This document shows, piece by piece, positions 53,608 through 63,190 of a stretch of DNA of 64,000 bases. A program made the position numbers and the translations under genes. How positions within the stretch are numbered: the stretch's first letter is position 1; each line of letters starts with the position of its first letter. This DNA is from DAISJD01 sp036821645 (GTDB lineage: Bacteria > Pseudomonadota > Alphaproteobacteria > ATCC43930 > CGMCC-115725): the NCBI GenBank assembly GCA_036821645.1, contig DAISJD010000005.1:11096-75095 (forward strand), given 5' to 3'. The notes under the pieces are model-generated. The model was given only the letters and a program-made list of their open reading frames with translations. It had not been told where the DNA came from and made no database searches.

Positions 53608-53684
53608 TGGCGCACCCGAAGAGATTCGAACTCCTAACCCCCAGATTCGTAGTCTGGTGCTCTATCCAGTTGAGCTACGGGTGC
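53608..53684 (-). tRNA. tRNA-Arg (anticodon ACG)
   Basis: Seventy-seven bases on the minus strand fold into a cloverleaf. The acceptor stem is GCACCCG / CGGGTGC, the anticodon arm CCAGA-CTACGAA-TCTGG gives anticodon ACG, and the T-loop is TTCGAAT. A G discriminator and encoded CCA follow (53608-53610). Anticodon ACG (read as ICG) is the usual bacterial arginine tRNA for CGN codons. Its 3' end faces the McrBC operon. Confidence 0.97.
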
Positions 53685-53996
53685 CTGCCGATAGATCGAT
53701 CATGGTGATCGTCTGAGGTCGCGGACGTTAACCGAACTCCGACAAGCGTGCAAGAGTAAATTTCGGCATCGATGATTTTTTTATGTTTTTTCGGTCCATT
53801 GCCGCCAACGCCCCCGTTCGGCACCCGTTTTTGCGTCCCGCCCATGGGGAGATGCACGCAAAAAAATATTGTTTGGAAGCGTCGGGGCTTTGCAGATCGC
53901 CATGTCTGGCCCATGATGGGGGTAGAAGGGCGTTTTGTTTTTAAGACGCGCAAGCCCGGCCCCGCCAACCAATACGCTCATGAAAAGGACTGCATG

Positions 53997-54485
53997 ATGC
54001 GCCTGTCGATCCTGCCCCGTCATCTTGCCCTCGGTTTGTTCGTCTTCGCGGCCGCGATCGGCCTTGATCGTGCGGCGGGGATTCATTTGATTTCCGCTGC
54101 GTCGGCCTCTGCCGCAGAGGGGCAGGAAACCCTGGGTCAAACGGATCGCACCGCCATTCAGGCCGTCATCAATGCCCAACTCGACGCCTTTCGTCATGAC
54201 GATGCCGATGCGGCCTTTGCGCTCAACACCCCGAATATCCGCGCCCAATTCCACGATCCCAATACGTTCATGGAAATCGTCAAACGGGGTTATGCCCCGG
54301 TTTACCGCCCGAAATCGGTTTTATTCGGGCCCGTCGTCAAGGTTGACGATCAATGGATGCAATCGGTCGAGATTCTGGGGCCGGGCGGTGAATTGGTCGA
54401 AGCGGTCTTCACCATGGAACAGATCGCCAATAATTGGGCGATCGGCGGGTGCCGCTTGCGGCCCAGCAAAAGCCGCGCGGCCTGA
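53997..54485 (+). CDS. DUF4864-family exported protein
   Basis: A protein of about 162 residues with an N-terminal hydrophobic signal (HLALGLFVFAAAIGL) and a DUF4864-like domain (AIQAVINAQLDAFRHDDADA, then YAPVYRPKSVLFG). Function is unknown. The frame continues far upstream, but AAAAGGA lies just before tandem ATGs at 53994 and 53997; 53997 has better spacing. Most of the mature part should lie in the periplasm. It precedes gpt by 128 bp on the same strand. Confidence 0.8.
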   Translation: MRLSILPRHLALGLFVFAAAIGLDRAAGIHLISAASASAAEGQETLGQTDRTAIQAVINAQLDAFRHDDADAAFALNTPNIRAQFHDPNTFMEIVKRGYAPVYRPKSVLFGPVVKVDDQWMQSVEILGPGGELVEAVFTMEQIANNWAIGGCRLRPSKSRAA

Positions 54486-54613
54486 TTCCAGCGCGCGCAC
54501 CCAGGGGGGCAGCATTTTTCCCAATACCGGACCGGACGATCCGTGATAGAGGATGGCAACCGGGCGGCCGCACCGTCGCCCGTCCCTCTTTGTTTGCCAA
54601 AGCCCGTTTCGCC

Positions 54614-55090
54614 ATGTCTCAGATCCATCCGCATACTTTCCCGGTTTCCTGGGATGAACTCCATCGCACGGCCAAGGCGCTTGCCTGGCGTTTACTGGAA
54701 ATCGGCCCCTTTTCCGGCATCGTCGCCGTCACCCGCGGCGGACTCGTCCCGGCGGCCATCATTGCCCGCGAACTTGAAATCCGCCTTATCGATACGGTCT
54801 GCATCGCAAGTTACGCCGATCGCACGCAGGGCGATCTCAACATCCTGAAAGGTCTCGACGGGGATGGAACGGGTCTGTTGATCATCGACGATCTGGTCGA
54901 TACGGGCCATACGGCGCGCGCCGTGCGGACCATGTTGCCGAAGGCCCATTTCGCCACCCTCTATGCGAAACCGGCCGGGCGGCCGCTCGTCGATACCTTC
55001 ATCACAGAAGTAAGCCAGGATACGTGGATCTTGTTTCCCTGGGACATCGCCCCGCAATTTACCCCACCCCTCATTCAGGCGCGACGCTGA
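54614..55090 (+). CDS. gpt: Xanthine(-guanine) phosphoribosyltransferase
   Basis: A purine salvage enzyme of 158 residues that joins xanthine or guanine to PRPP. IIDDLVDTGHTARAVR is the PRPP-binding motif, and VAVTRGGLVPAAIIAREL the N-terminal block of the Gpt type. Its length fits E. coli Gpt (152). The ATG at 54614 starts the recognised protein; the longer frame is not supported. Confidence 0.93.
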   Translation: MSQIHPHTFPVSWDELHRTAKALAWRLLEIGPFSGIVAVTRGGLVPAAIIARELEIRLIDTVCIASYADRTQGDLNILKGLDGDGTGLLIIDDLVDTGHTARAVRTMLPKAHFATLYAKPAGRPLVDTFITEVSQDTWILFPWDIAPQFTPPLIQARR

Positions 55091-55188
55091 CCCGTCCGCG
55101 CCCGCGCGAAGAAACGCGCAACACGCCGCCCAACGCTAGAGCCCGTCGCGGGCCGACACCCCCGTTTTTTTAGGACCGCCCCATCAGT

Positions 55189-56388
55189 ATGCTCGACGAT
55201 CTTTCGACCCGCCCGACCGTCTCGCTTGCCCCCGGCAAACATAAACGGGCCGAACACGGCCATCCCTGGATCTATTCCAATGAGGTCGTGCTGGACGCCC
55301 GGACCAAGGCGATCGCCCCCGGTTCCCTCGTCACGATCCTGACCAGCGACGGGCGCAGGCTGGGCGTCGGTCTCTTCAATCCCGCCCCCCTCATCACCGT
55401 ACGCCTCTTGGATCGCGACCCCGGTCGCAGAATCGATGCCGCGTATCTTGCGGCGCGCGTGAAGCGCGCCCTTGAAATCCGCACGCGGCTCTTCGCGGTC
55501 CCGTTCTACCGTCTGATCCATGCCGAGGCCGACGGATTGCCGGGGGTGATCATCGATCGCTATGGCGACGCGCTCGTCTGTCAGCTCAATACCGCCGGGA
55601 TGGCCGCCCTCGAACCGGCCTTGATCGACGCCCTGAACAAGGTTCTGGCCCCGCGCACCATCTTGATGCGCAACGACAGCCCCGCGCGCGAAACCGAAGG
55701 GTTGAAAACGGAAATCCGCCTGGTCCAAGGCACGATCGACGGCCCATTCCAGGTGGAAGAAAATGGCTGCCGGTTTCTGGCGGATTTATCGGCGGGACAA
55801 AAAACCGGCTGGTTCTTCGATCAACGGCCCAATCGCGCGTTCATCGCGGCCATGGCCAAGGGTGCCTCCGTGCTTGACGCTTATTGTTATACGGGCGGCT
55901 TTGGCATCACCGCCGCGTCGCGAGGGGCCGCCGCCGTCACACTGGTCGATCGATCGGAGGCGGCCCTTGCCACCGCAATGGCGGCCGCCCGGTTGAACGG
56001 GGTCGAAGACCGGGTAACGGCGGTGAAATCCGAGGCGTTCGAGATGCTGGAACGGCTGAATACCGACAAGACGACCTTCGATATCGTCGTCCTCGACCCG
56101 CCCGCCTTCGTCAAATCGCGCAAGGATCTGGGCCCCGGCAGCCGCGCCTATCGCAAGCTTGCGCGTCTCGGCGCGGGATTGGTCGCAAAAGGCGGCACCT
56201 TGCTGGCCGCCTCTTGTTCGCACAATATGGCGACCGACCTCTTTACCGAGGCGGTGGGCCAGGGGCTCGTCGATGCCGGGCGGACGGGACGCATCCTGCA
56301 TACCGGTTTTGCCGGTCCCGACCATCCGACCCATCCGTCTTTGCCGGAATCCGCCTATTTGAAGGCCCTGGTTCTGGCGGTCGATTGA
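55189..56388 (+). CDS. RlmI-like class I SAM-dependent rRNA cytosine-C5 methyltransferase
   Basis: A 399-residue protein with an N-terminal PUA domain (GKHKRAEHGHPWIYSNEV) and a Rossmann methyltransferase. LDAYCYTGGFG is motif I, and VVLDPPAFVKS and AASCSHN carry catalytic-region residues. RlmI methylates C1962 of 23S rRNA in E. coli; this is the nearest known function but the exact site is inferred. It lies between gpt and gloB on the same strand. Confidence 0.88.
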   Translation: MLDDLSTRPTVSLAPGKHKRAEHGHPWIYSNEVVLDARTKAIAPGSLVTILTSDGRRLGVGLFNPAPLITVRLLDRDPGRRIDAAYLAARVKRALEIRTRLFAVPFYRLIHAEADGLPGVIIDRYGDALVCQLNTAGMAALEPALIDALNKVLAPRTILMRNDSPARETEGLKTEIRLVQGTIDGPFQVEENGCRFLADLSAGQKTGWFFDQRPNRAFIAAMAKGASVLDAYCYTGGFGITAASRGAAAVTLVDRSEAALATAMAAARLNGVEDRVTAVKSEAFEMLERLNTDKTTFDIVVLDPPAFVKSRKDLGPGSRAYRKLARLGAGLVAKGGTLLAASCSHNMATDLFTEAVGQGLVDAGRTGRILHTGFAGPDHPTHPSLPESAYLKALVLAVD

Positions 56389-56452
56389 CCAAGGCCCACC
56401 TTCGGCCAGATCCGAGGACGGGCCGCAACCAGATTTATCGAAGGAGGATACG

Positions 56453-57220
56453 ATGGGATTGATCGTCGCGTTGGTGCCGGTTCTGGCCGATAATTACGCC
56501 TACCTCGTGCATGATCCGGCCAGTGCCGCAACGGCCGTGGTCGATCCCGGCGAGGCGGCACCGATTCTGGCCGCGCTCGAAACGCGCGGTTGGACCTTGT
56601 CCTTAATCCTCAACACCCATCACCATCCCGATCATATCGGCGGCAATGCCGCCTTGGCGGCGGCCACGGGGGCCCCGATCTACGGCCCGGCGCGGGACGA
56701 TCATCGCATCGCCAATCTCGCCCGCAGGCTCAGCGACGGGGATGTCTTCGAGATCGGCACCCGCCCGGTGACGGTGATCGACGTGCCGGGACACACGGCG
56801 GGGCATATCGCCCTTTATTGCCCGCAAGACGACGCGCTATTTTCCGGGGATACGCTGTTCTCGTTGGGCTGCGGTCGCCTGTTCGAGGGGACACCGGCCG
56901 AAATGTGGCAGTCCTTGACCCGCCTGCGCGCCTTACCCGACGGGGTCAAGGTTTATTGCGGCCATGAATATACCCAGTCGAATCTGCGCTTTGCCGTCAC
57001 GATCGAACCGGAAAACCCCGCCCTTGCCGAACGGGGGGCCGAGATTGCGGCCCTGCGCGCCGACGGCAAACCCACGATCCCGAGCTTGCTCGGCGTAGAA
57101 AAGGCGACCAACCCGTTTCTGCGCGCCGATCATCCGGCCGTGGCAGTGGCCGTCGGCCTTTCCGTGGCCGATCCGGTCGCGGTCTTTGCCGCCGTGCGTG
57201 GTCTGAAGGACAAATTTTAA
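56453..57220 (+). CDS. gloB: Hydroxyacylglutathione hydrolase (glyoxalase II)
   Basis: A metallo-beta-lactamase-fold thioesterase of 255 residues. THHHPDHIGG holds the dinuclear metal ligands; GHTAGHI, FSGDTLF and CGHEYT give further ligands, and NPFLRAD near the C-terminus is typical of GloB. It frees D-lactate from S-lactoylglutathione in methylglyoxal detoxification. A good GAAGGAGG precedes the ATG. The following GST-like gene fits a glutathione-linked pair. Confidence 0.95.
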   Translation: MGLIVALVPVLADNYAYLVHDPASAATAVVDPGEAAPILAALETRGWTLSLILNTHHHPDHIGGNAALAAATGAPIYGPARDDHRIANLARRLSDGDVFEIGTRPVTVIDVPGHTAGHIALYCPQDDALFSGDTLFSLGCGRLFEGTPAEMWQSLTRLRALPDGVKVYCGHEYTQSNLRFAVTIEPENPALAERGAEIAALRADGKPTIPSLLGVEKATNPFLRADHPAVAVAVGLSVADPVAVFAAVRGLKDKF

Positions 57221-57233
57221 GGAATATCCCATC

Positions 57234-57851
57234 ATGATGAAACTCTTTTCCAACCCGGCCTCGCCCTATGTCCGCAAAGTCCTGGTCTTCGCCGCCGAAG
57301 CCGGGATCGCCGATCGCCTGGTGACGGTGCCGGTTACGGTCTTGCCGACGGCCACCACCACCGATGTCACGGCAGACAATCCGCTGGCCAAGATCCCGAC
57401 CCTGGTGCTGGAATCCGGCGAAAGCCTGTTCGATTCGCGGGTCATCATCGAATATCTGGCAACTTTGACCCCGGATCACCGGCTGCTGCCGGTTTCGGGG
57501 CCGGAACGGTTCCGGGTTTTGCGGGCGCAGGCGCTTGCCGATGGTTTGCTCGATGCCGCCCTGCTCGCCCGCTACGAAACGTTCTTGCGCCCGGAAAATC
57601 TGCGCTGGCCCGACTGGGTTGCGGCCCAGATGGGCAAGATCGACCGGGCGCTGGACCATTTTGCGACCCTGCCGCTCGCGACCGGCGACGATCTCACCCT
57701 GGTCGAGATCACGCTGGGCTCTGCCTTGGGCTATCTCGATTTCCGCTTTCCCGGTTTCGATTGGCGCACCACGCGTCCGGGCTTGGCGGCTTTCTTTGCG
57801 GCGATCAGTCAACGGCCGAGTTTCACCGCCACGGTGCCGCCCGCCGCGTAA
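57234..57851 (+). CDS. Glutathione S-transferase family protein
   Basis: A 205-residue GST. The N-terminal thioredoxin-fold part has SNPASPYVRKVLVFA, KIPTLVLESGESLFDSRVII with the glutathione-binding cis-proline and ESLFDS block, and a C-terminal all-helical half. The substrate is unknown. Tandem ATGs at 57234 and 57237 follow AAGGAA. It starts 13 bp after gloB, probably co-transcribed, and converges on the SPOR gene. Confidence 0.92.
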   Translation: MMKLFSNPASPYVRKVLVFAAEAGIADRLVTVPVTVLPTATTTDVTADNPLAKIPTLVLESGESLFDSRVIIEYLATLTPDHRLLPVSGPERFRVLRAQALADGLLDAALLARYETFLRPENLRWPDWVAAQMGKIDRALDHFATLPLATGDDLTLVEITLGSALGYLDFRFPGFDWRTTRPGLAAFFAAISQRPSFTATVPPAA

Positions 57852-57866
57852 CGGCGGACGGACAGG

Positions 57867-58517
57867 TCATTTCTTCGTCGCTCCCCCCGATTTCGGGGGG
57901 AGATAGCGACTGACCACCGCATCGAGCCGTTCGCGCCGCCGCAGCTCGCCCGCCACCTCGTTTGCCAGGGCCGGATCCTGGAATTGGCCGACCTGGACCA
58001 GGAACAGGGGGCGACCCGGCTGTTCCGTGCTGCGCACGACGCTGACGCGATAACCGCTTTCTTCTAAGCGATCGGCCAAGTCGGTCGCGTTTGCTTCCTG
58101 GCTGAAGGAACCGACCCGCACGGTCAGAAGCGGCTCGCCCGCTGCTGGGGCGGGCAGCTTGGTCGGCACGGCGCCCGGTTGGGCGCTCGGCTGAAGGCTG
58201 GGTTGCAACGGCGGTGCGGGGTCCGGGACCGTCACGGCCAATGACGGCAAGGCAACGCGCGGCGGCATCGGCACAGCCGAAGCAGGGGCGGGGCTTACAG
58301 CTGGTGGCGGGGCCTCTTCTTTGGCAAGTGGGGGGATCGGCACGGCCCGATCGGCCGGATTAAGCGCGATCGTGGGTAACACGATCGGCCTGCCGGTGAG
58401 CCAAACCGTGACGCCGACCCCGGCAAAAAAGCTGAAGGTTGCCGTGATCGTCACGAGTTTCAGGATTCCGCTTCGGCGTTCGCGGGCCAACGCACGGTCA
58501 TCGGGATCGCTGCTCAT
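57867..58517 (-). CDS. SPOR-domain membrane protein
   Basis: A 216-residue protein with a short cytoplasmic tail, one membrane segment (ITATFSFFAGVGVTVWL), a long proline/alanine-rich linker and a C-terminal SPOR domain (TVRVGSFSQEANATDLADRL, then LFLVQVGQF). SPOR domains bind denuded glycan strands at the division septum. It is single, with the stop 15 bp from the converging GST gene. Confidence 0.88.
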   Translation of the reverse strand: MSSDPDDRALARERRSGILKLVTITATFSFFAGVGVTVWLTGRPIVLPTIALNPADRAVPIPPLAKEEAPPPAVSPAPASAVPMPPRVALPSLAVTVPDPAPPLQPSLQPSAQPGAVPTKLPAPAAGEPLLTVRVGSFSQEANATDLADRLEESGYRVSVVRSTEQPGRPLFLVQVGQFQDPALANEVAGELRRRERLDAVVSRYLPPKSGGATKK

Positions 58518-58788
58518 CGGGTCTCCAACAAGTGGGGGTCACTCCAACAAGAGAGGAAAGTGCGGTATGACCTGCCGATTCTCGCCCCAGTCGTCGCCCG
58601 ATGCAAGCACTTGTTCAGCAATGAGGCCCGGACAAGGCACCCGTTCCGCCCGTTCTCGACGGGATGACTTGCCAAGACCGCGAACTTCCTGTAGACAACC
58701 TGCCTCTCACAGGTCAATGGGGGCCGCGTTCAGGCGCCGTCGGGCATGCCTCCTGGCCAAATTTTAACCGAAGCTAAGGATACCGAAA
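58518..58788. other. Divergent region SPOR gene / rpmI
   Basis: About 270 bp. A possible promoter for rpmI is CTTGCC then TAGACA 18 bases on (near 58668-58697). infC is not upstream as in many bacteria. I found no convincing L20 operator structure by eye. Confidence 0.4.
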
Positions 58789-58992
58789 GTGCCCAAGCTC
58801 AAAACAAAGTCCGGCGCGAAGAAGCGGTTCAGCCGCACCGCGACCGGCAAAATCAAGATGAATGTCGCACACAAGCGCCATCGTCTGATCTCAAAGCCCC
58901 AGAAAATGAAGCGCAAAGCCAGAGGGACCGTGATCCTCCGCAAGGGCGATCAGAATCTTGTGCTTTGGTACATGCCGTATCTGAGGAGCTGA
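58789..58992 (+). CDS. rpmI: 50S ribosomal protein L35
   Basis: A 67-residue basic ribosomal protein with KTKSGAKKRFSRTATGKI and HRLISKPQKMKRKARG. It starts with GTG, and AAGGA is 8 bases upstream. It is 4 bp ahead of rplT, the usual pair. Confidence 0.97.
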   Translation: MPKLKTKSGAKKRFSRTATGKIKMNVAHKRHRLISKPQKMKRKARGTVILRKGDQNLVLWYMPYLRS

Positions 58993-58996
58993 GAAC

Positions 58997-59380
58997 ATGG
59001 CGCGCGTTAAACGGGGCGTGACGGCCCATGCCCGTCACAAGAAGATCTTAGGTCTGGCCAAGGGTTATCGCGGTCGGGCCCATTCAAGCTATCGTATTGC
59101 GATCGAAAAAGTCGAAAAGGCGTTGCGTTACGCCTATCGCGATCGGCGGGCCAAGAAACGCTCGTTCCGGGGCTTGTGGATTCAACGGATCAATGCCGGC
59201 ACGCGGCAATATGGTCTGACATATTCACGCTTCATGAACGGCTTGAAATTGTCCGGCGTCGAGTTGGACCGCAAGGTTTTGTCCGATCTCGCGATCAGCG
59301 AACCGGCTGCGTTCAAAAGCTTGGTCGACACCGCCCAGGCGGCTTTGGCCAAAAAGGCCGACGCGGCCCGCGAGGCCTGA
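58997..59380 (+). CDS. rplT: 50S ribosomal protein L20
   Basis: A 127-residue protein with the L20 hallmarks: MARVKRGVTAHARHKKIL at the N-terminus, then KGYRGRAHSSYRIA and RRAKKRSFRGLWIQRINA. It binds 23S rRNA and is needed for assembly of the large subunit. It is transcribed with rpmI; a strong terminator lies 136 bp downstream, before pheS. Confidence 0.98.
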   Translation: MARVKRGVTAHARHKKILGLAKGYRGRAHSSYRIAIEKVEKALRYAYRDRRAKKRSFRGLWIQRINAGTRQYGLTYSRFMNGLKLSGVELDRKVLSDLAISEPAAFKSLVDTAQAALAKKADAAREA

Positions 59381-59515
59381 TCATGGGGGTGATCCGGGGC
59401 ATGATCCAGTCTGGGCAGGGTCGATTTACCGGCGGGTGCGTATAGCGGCCCCGTGCGGATCGTCTTTGTCGACGATCGGATTTGATGATCCAGCATCACC
59501 AAATCATTGCAGTGC

Positions 59516-59553
59516 AAAAAAGGGCCGGAGTTTTCGACTTCGGCCCTTTTTTT
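59516..59553 (+). terminator. Terminator or attenuator between rplT and pheS
   Basis: The stem AAAAAAGGGCCG / CGGCCCTTTTTT with a short internal extension is followed by T. It ends rpmI-rplT transcription and, being 55 bp before the pheS start, could also attenuate pheST. No leader peptide is convincing. Confidence 0.85.
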
Positions 59554-59608
59554 ATGGCTATTTCTATCAGGATGCGTGGTGCGGCCGTCAGGCCGACAGG
59601 GGGAATGG

Positions 59609-60685
59609 ATGGACGGGTTGGAAGCGCTTGGCGCGCAGTATCAAGCAGCGGCAGCGGCGGCCGAAACGGCGGCAGCCCTCGACGAGATCAGGGTCGCGGC
59701 CCTCGGACGCAAGGGCGAGATCACGGCCCGGATGAAGGCCCTCTCCGCCCTGGACGGCGAGGCGCGCCGGGATGCGGGCCAAGCCCTCAATCGGGTGAAA
59801 GAAGCGATCCAGGCCGCGATCGACGCAGCGGAGCGCCGGATCAGCGAGGCCGCCCTCGCCCATCGTCTCAAGGCCGAACGGATCGACGTCACCCTGCCGG
59901 TTCCGGGCGACGCCACCGGGCGGATTCACCCGATCAGTCAGACGATCGACGAAGTGATCGCGATTTTCGGCGAAATGGGGTTTCGCGTCGCCGAAGGCCC
60001 CCATGTCGAAGAAGATTTTTATAATTTCACCGCCCTCAATATCCCCGAGGATCATCCGGCCCGCCAGGAACATGATACCTTCTATCTGCCGGATCAGGCC
60101 GACGGCACGCGCAAGGTCCTGCGCACCCATACCTCGCCGGTTCAGGTTCGCACCATGCTCAGCGAAAAACCGCCGATCCGCATCATCGCCCCCGGCCGGA
60201 CGTTTCGTTTCGACCATGACGCCACCCATTCCCCGATGTTCCATCAGGTCGAAGGCCTGGTGATCGACAAGAAAACCGATATGAGCCACCTGAAAGGCTG
60301 CTTGATCGAGTTTTGCCGGGCCTTTTTCGATGTCGATGACCTGCCGGTGCGGTTCCGGCCCAGTTATTTCCCCTTCACCGAACCTTCGGCCGAGGTCGAT
60401 ATCGGCTGTCAACGGTCGGGCGGAGAAATGAAGATCGGCAATTACGGCGGGTGGTTGGAAATTCTGGGTTGCGGCATGGTCCATCCCAAGGTCTTGGCCC
60501 ATTGCGGTATCGATCCGACGGAATATCAAGGTTTTGCCTTTGGGATGGGGATCGAGCGCATCGCCATGTTGAAATACGGCATTCCCGATTTGCGCACCAT
60601 GTACGAATCGGACCTGCGCTGGTTGCGTCATTACGGATTCGTGCCGCTGGATCGGCCGAGCATGATCGGAGGGCTTGCCCGATGA
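59609..60685 (+). CDS. pheS: Phenylalanine-tRNA ligase alpha subunit
   Basis: A 358-residue class II synthetase catalytic subunit. Motif 2 is FRFDHDATHSPMFHQVEG, and GFAFGMGIERIAMLKYGI is motif 3; a coiled N-terminal arm precedes them. It charges tRNA-Phe with the beta subunit. The ATG at 59609 follows AGGGGGA; a longer in-frame extension crosses the terminator and is rejected. The stop overlaps pheT as ATGA. Confidence 0.98.
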   Translation: MDGLEALGAQYQAAAAAAETAAALDEIRVAALGRKGEITARMKALSALDGEARRDAGQALNRVKEAIQAAIDAAERRISEAALAHRLKAERIDVTLPVPGDATGRIHPISQTIDEVIAIFGEMGFRVAEGPHVEEDFYNFTALNIPEDHPARQEHDTFYLPDQADGTRKVLRTHTSPVQVRTMLSEKPPIRIIAPGRTFRFDHDATHSPMFHQVEGLVIDKKTDMSHLKGCLIEFCRAFFDVDDLPVRFRPSYFPFTEPSAEVDIGCQRSGGEMKIGNYGGWLEILGCGMVHPKVLAHCGIDPTEYQGFAFGMGIERIAMLKYGIPDLRTMYESDLRWLRHYGFVPLDRPSMIGGLAR

Positions 60686-63096
60686 AATTCACATTATCCT
60701 GGTTGAAAACCCATCTTGAGACCGACGCCGACCTCAAGACCATCATCGACACCTTGACCATGACGGGTCTCGAAGTCGATGCCGTGGTCGATCGCAGTGC
60801 GGAACTCGCCCCCTTTACCGTGGCCCTGGTCGAAACGGCGGTCCAACATCCCAATGCGGATAAATTGCGGGTCTGCACGGTCAATACGGGCCGCGAAACC
60901 CTGCAAGTCGTGTGCGGTGCCCCGAATGCCCGCGCCGGGATCAAGGTCGTGTTTGCGGCCAGCGGCACCACCATTCCCCGCAACGGGATGCTGTTGAAAC
61001 CCAGCAAGATCCGGGGCGAAGACTCGAACGGCATGCTCTGCTCGGCCTATGAAATGGGCCTGTCCGACGATCATGACGGGATAATCGAATTGCCCGCCGA
61101 CGCCCCGATCGGGGTGCCGTTCGCGGGGGTCCTCGGCCTCGACGATCCGATGTTGGACGTCAAGATCACGGCCAACCGGGCCGATTGTTTGGGCGTGCGC
61201 GGCATTGCCCGCGATCTTGCCGCAGCCGGGCTCGGCCGGTTGAAGCCGTTGCTCATAGAACCGGTCGCAGCGTGCGCGCCGAACCCCTTGACCCTGACCC
61301 GCGACCCCGCCGCCGAAACCGCCTGCCCCTTGTTCATCCTGCGGGTGATCCGGGGGGTAAAAAACGGTCCCAGCCCGCAATGGCTGCAAGATCGCTTGCT
61401 GTCGATCGGGTTGCGGCCGATTTCGGCCCTGGTCGATCTCACGAATTTCTCGACCTTCGATGTGAACCGGCCCTTACACGTATTCGATGCGGCCAAGATC
61501 AAGGGCCCGCTTACCGTGCGGGCGGCAGTCGATGGCGAAAGCCTCGCGGCCCTGAACGGCAAGACCTATACGCTCGAAGCCGGGATGACCGTGATCGCCG
61601 ATGAAAGCGGCCCGATCAGTCTCGGCGGGGTGATCGGCGGGGCCGACAGCGGGGTCGGCGAGGCGACGGTGGATGTCGTCCTCGAAGTGGCCCTCTTCGA
61701 CCCGCGACGCACCGCCGCCACAGGGCGCAAGCTCAATCTGCAAAGCGATGCGCGCTATCGCTTCGAGCGGGGCCTCGATCCCGCCTTTGCCCTCGACGCA
61801 GTCGAACACGCCACACGCCTCATCATCGAGACCTGCGGCGGGACCGCCTGCGAACCCGTACAGGTCGGATCGGTGCCGGTAACAGGTAGGCCGGTTATTA
61901 CGCTGCGCCCATCGCGCGTCCTCAGCCTCGGCGGTGTCGATATGCCCGTTGAGGAGATGATTCGGATTTTGACAGCCCTTGGTGCAACTGTGACAGACGC
62001 ACCTGACGGTGCCTTATTCGTCGATATTCCTACATGGCGGGCCGATATCGAAGGCGAGGCGGATCTCGTCGAAGAAATTCTGCGCCTTTACGGGTACGAT
62101 CATATCCCGGTCCGACCTTTGCGCCTGGAAACGGCCCTGCCCCGTCCCGCGATCGACGGGGGGCAACGCCGGGCCGGGTTCGTGCGCCGGACCTTGGCCG
62201 AACGCGGCCTGAACGAGGCCGTGACCTATTCCTTCACCGCCTCGTCCCTCCTCCACCGCGACGGGCACGACCTGTTTGCACCGGCCCATCCCGGCCTTGC
62301 GGTCGTCAATCCGATCAGTGCCGATCTCGATGTGATGCGCCCGTCGATCCTGCCCAATCTTATCGATGCGGCAAAACGCAATCAAGATCGCGGGCTGGGC
62401 GATGTCGGCCTGTTCGAGGTCGGCCCCCAATATGCCGACGATACCCCCGCCGGTCAGTCCCTGGTCGCCGCCGGGGTGCGCACCGGGCGGCTCACCCGCA
62501 AGCAATGGAACGAGGCGGCACGTCCGGTCGATCCGTTCACGGTGAAGGCCGACGTGATCGCGGCCCTGGCCGCCGCCGGGGCCCCGGTCGATAACCTTCA
62601 GGTGACGGCCGATCCGCCCGCCTGGTATCATCCGGGGCGCGCCGGCAGCGTGCGCCTTGGACCGAAGACGGTTCTGGCCCATTTCGGCGAAATCCACCCC
62701 CGGATCGTCACATCCCTCGATCTCAAGGGGCCGGTGATGGCGTTCGAGATTCATCTGGATCGCATCCCGGCGGCCAAGACCGGGCGGCAACGGGCGGCCT
62801 TGAAACTTTCGGCCTTTCAGGCGGTGGAACGGGATTTCGCCTTCCTCGTCGATCGGGCGGTGACGGCGGAACAGGTCCTGCGCGCGGCCAAAGGGGCCGA
62901 CAAGAAACTGATCGCCGACGTGCGCCTATTCGATCTCTATGACGGTCAAGGGGTGCCGGACGGCAAGAAATCGCTTGCCATCACAGTCGTCCTGCAACCG
63001 GTCGAGGCGACCCTGACGGAGGCCGATATCGATGCCGTCTCGACCGCCGTCATCGGCCAAGTCGCGAAGGCGACGGGCGGCACGTTGCGGGGTTAA
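60682..63096 (+). CDS. pheT: Phenylalanine-tRNA ligase beta subunit
   Basis: An 804-residue subunit. The order of domains is the N-terminal MKFTLSWLKTHLETDADL, a tRNA-binding OB fold (LRVCTVNTGRETLQVVCGAPNAR by its position near residue 60), the B3/B4 editing domain that hydrolyses mischarged Tyr-tRNA, B5, and a C-terminal anticodon-binding FDX-ACB domain (SAFQAVERDFAFLVDR). ATG 60682 is coupled to the pheS stop. Length is normal. Confidence 0.98.
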   Translation: MKFTLSWLKTHLETDADLKTIIDTLTMTGLEVDAVVDRSAELAPFTVALVETAVQHPNADKLRVCTVNTGRETLQVVCGAPNARAGIKVVFAASGTTIPRNGMLLKPSKIRGEDSNGMLCSAYEMGLSDDHDGIIELPADAPIGVPFAGVLGLDDPMLDVKITANRADCLGVRGIARDLAAAGLGRLKPLLIEPVAACAPNPLTLTRDPAAETACPLFILRVIRGVKNGPSPQWLQDRLLSIGLRPISALVDLTNFSTFDVNRPLHVFDAAKIKGPLTVRAAVDGESLAALNGKTYTLEAGMTVIADESGPISLGGVIGGADSGVGEATVDVVLEVALFDPRRTAATGRKLNLQSDARYRFERGLDPAFALDAVEHATRLIIETCGGTACEPVQVGSVPVTGRPVITLRPSRVLSLGGVDMPVEEMIRILTALGATVTDAPDGALFVDIPTWRADIEGEADLVEEILRLYGYDHIPVRPLRLETALPRPAIDGGQRRAGFVRRTLAERGLNEAVTYSFTASSLLHRDGHDLFAPAHPGLAVVNPISADLDVMRPSILPNLIDAAKRNQDRGLGDVGLFEVGPQYADDTPAGQSLVAAGVRTGRLTRKQWNEAARPVDPFTVKADVIAALAAAGAPVDNLQVTADPPAWYHPGRAGSVRLGPKTVLAHFGEIHPRIVTSLDLKGPVMAFEIHLDRIPAAKTGRQRAALKLSAFQAVERDFAFLVDRAVTAEQVLRAAKGADKKLIADVRLFDLYDGQGVPDGKKSLAITVVLQPVEATLTEADIDAVSTAVIGQVAKATGGTLRG

Positions 63097-63190
63097 GAGC
63101 ACGGGGTTAGGACCACGGGACCAGATCGATCGCACCAGAACCCGCGCACGGGTGCGATCGATTCTCCCTTTTGTCGAAGGATGCACAGCG

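Noticed and set aside
59482..59570. Phe-rich leader peptide (VFDFGPFF) before pheS
   Set aside because: The Phe codons come from the terminator stem and its T-run, and the frame does not stop but runs on for 180 codons, so it is not a leader peptide.
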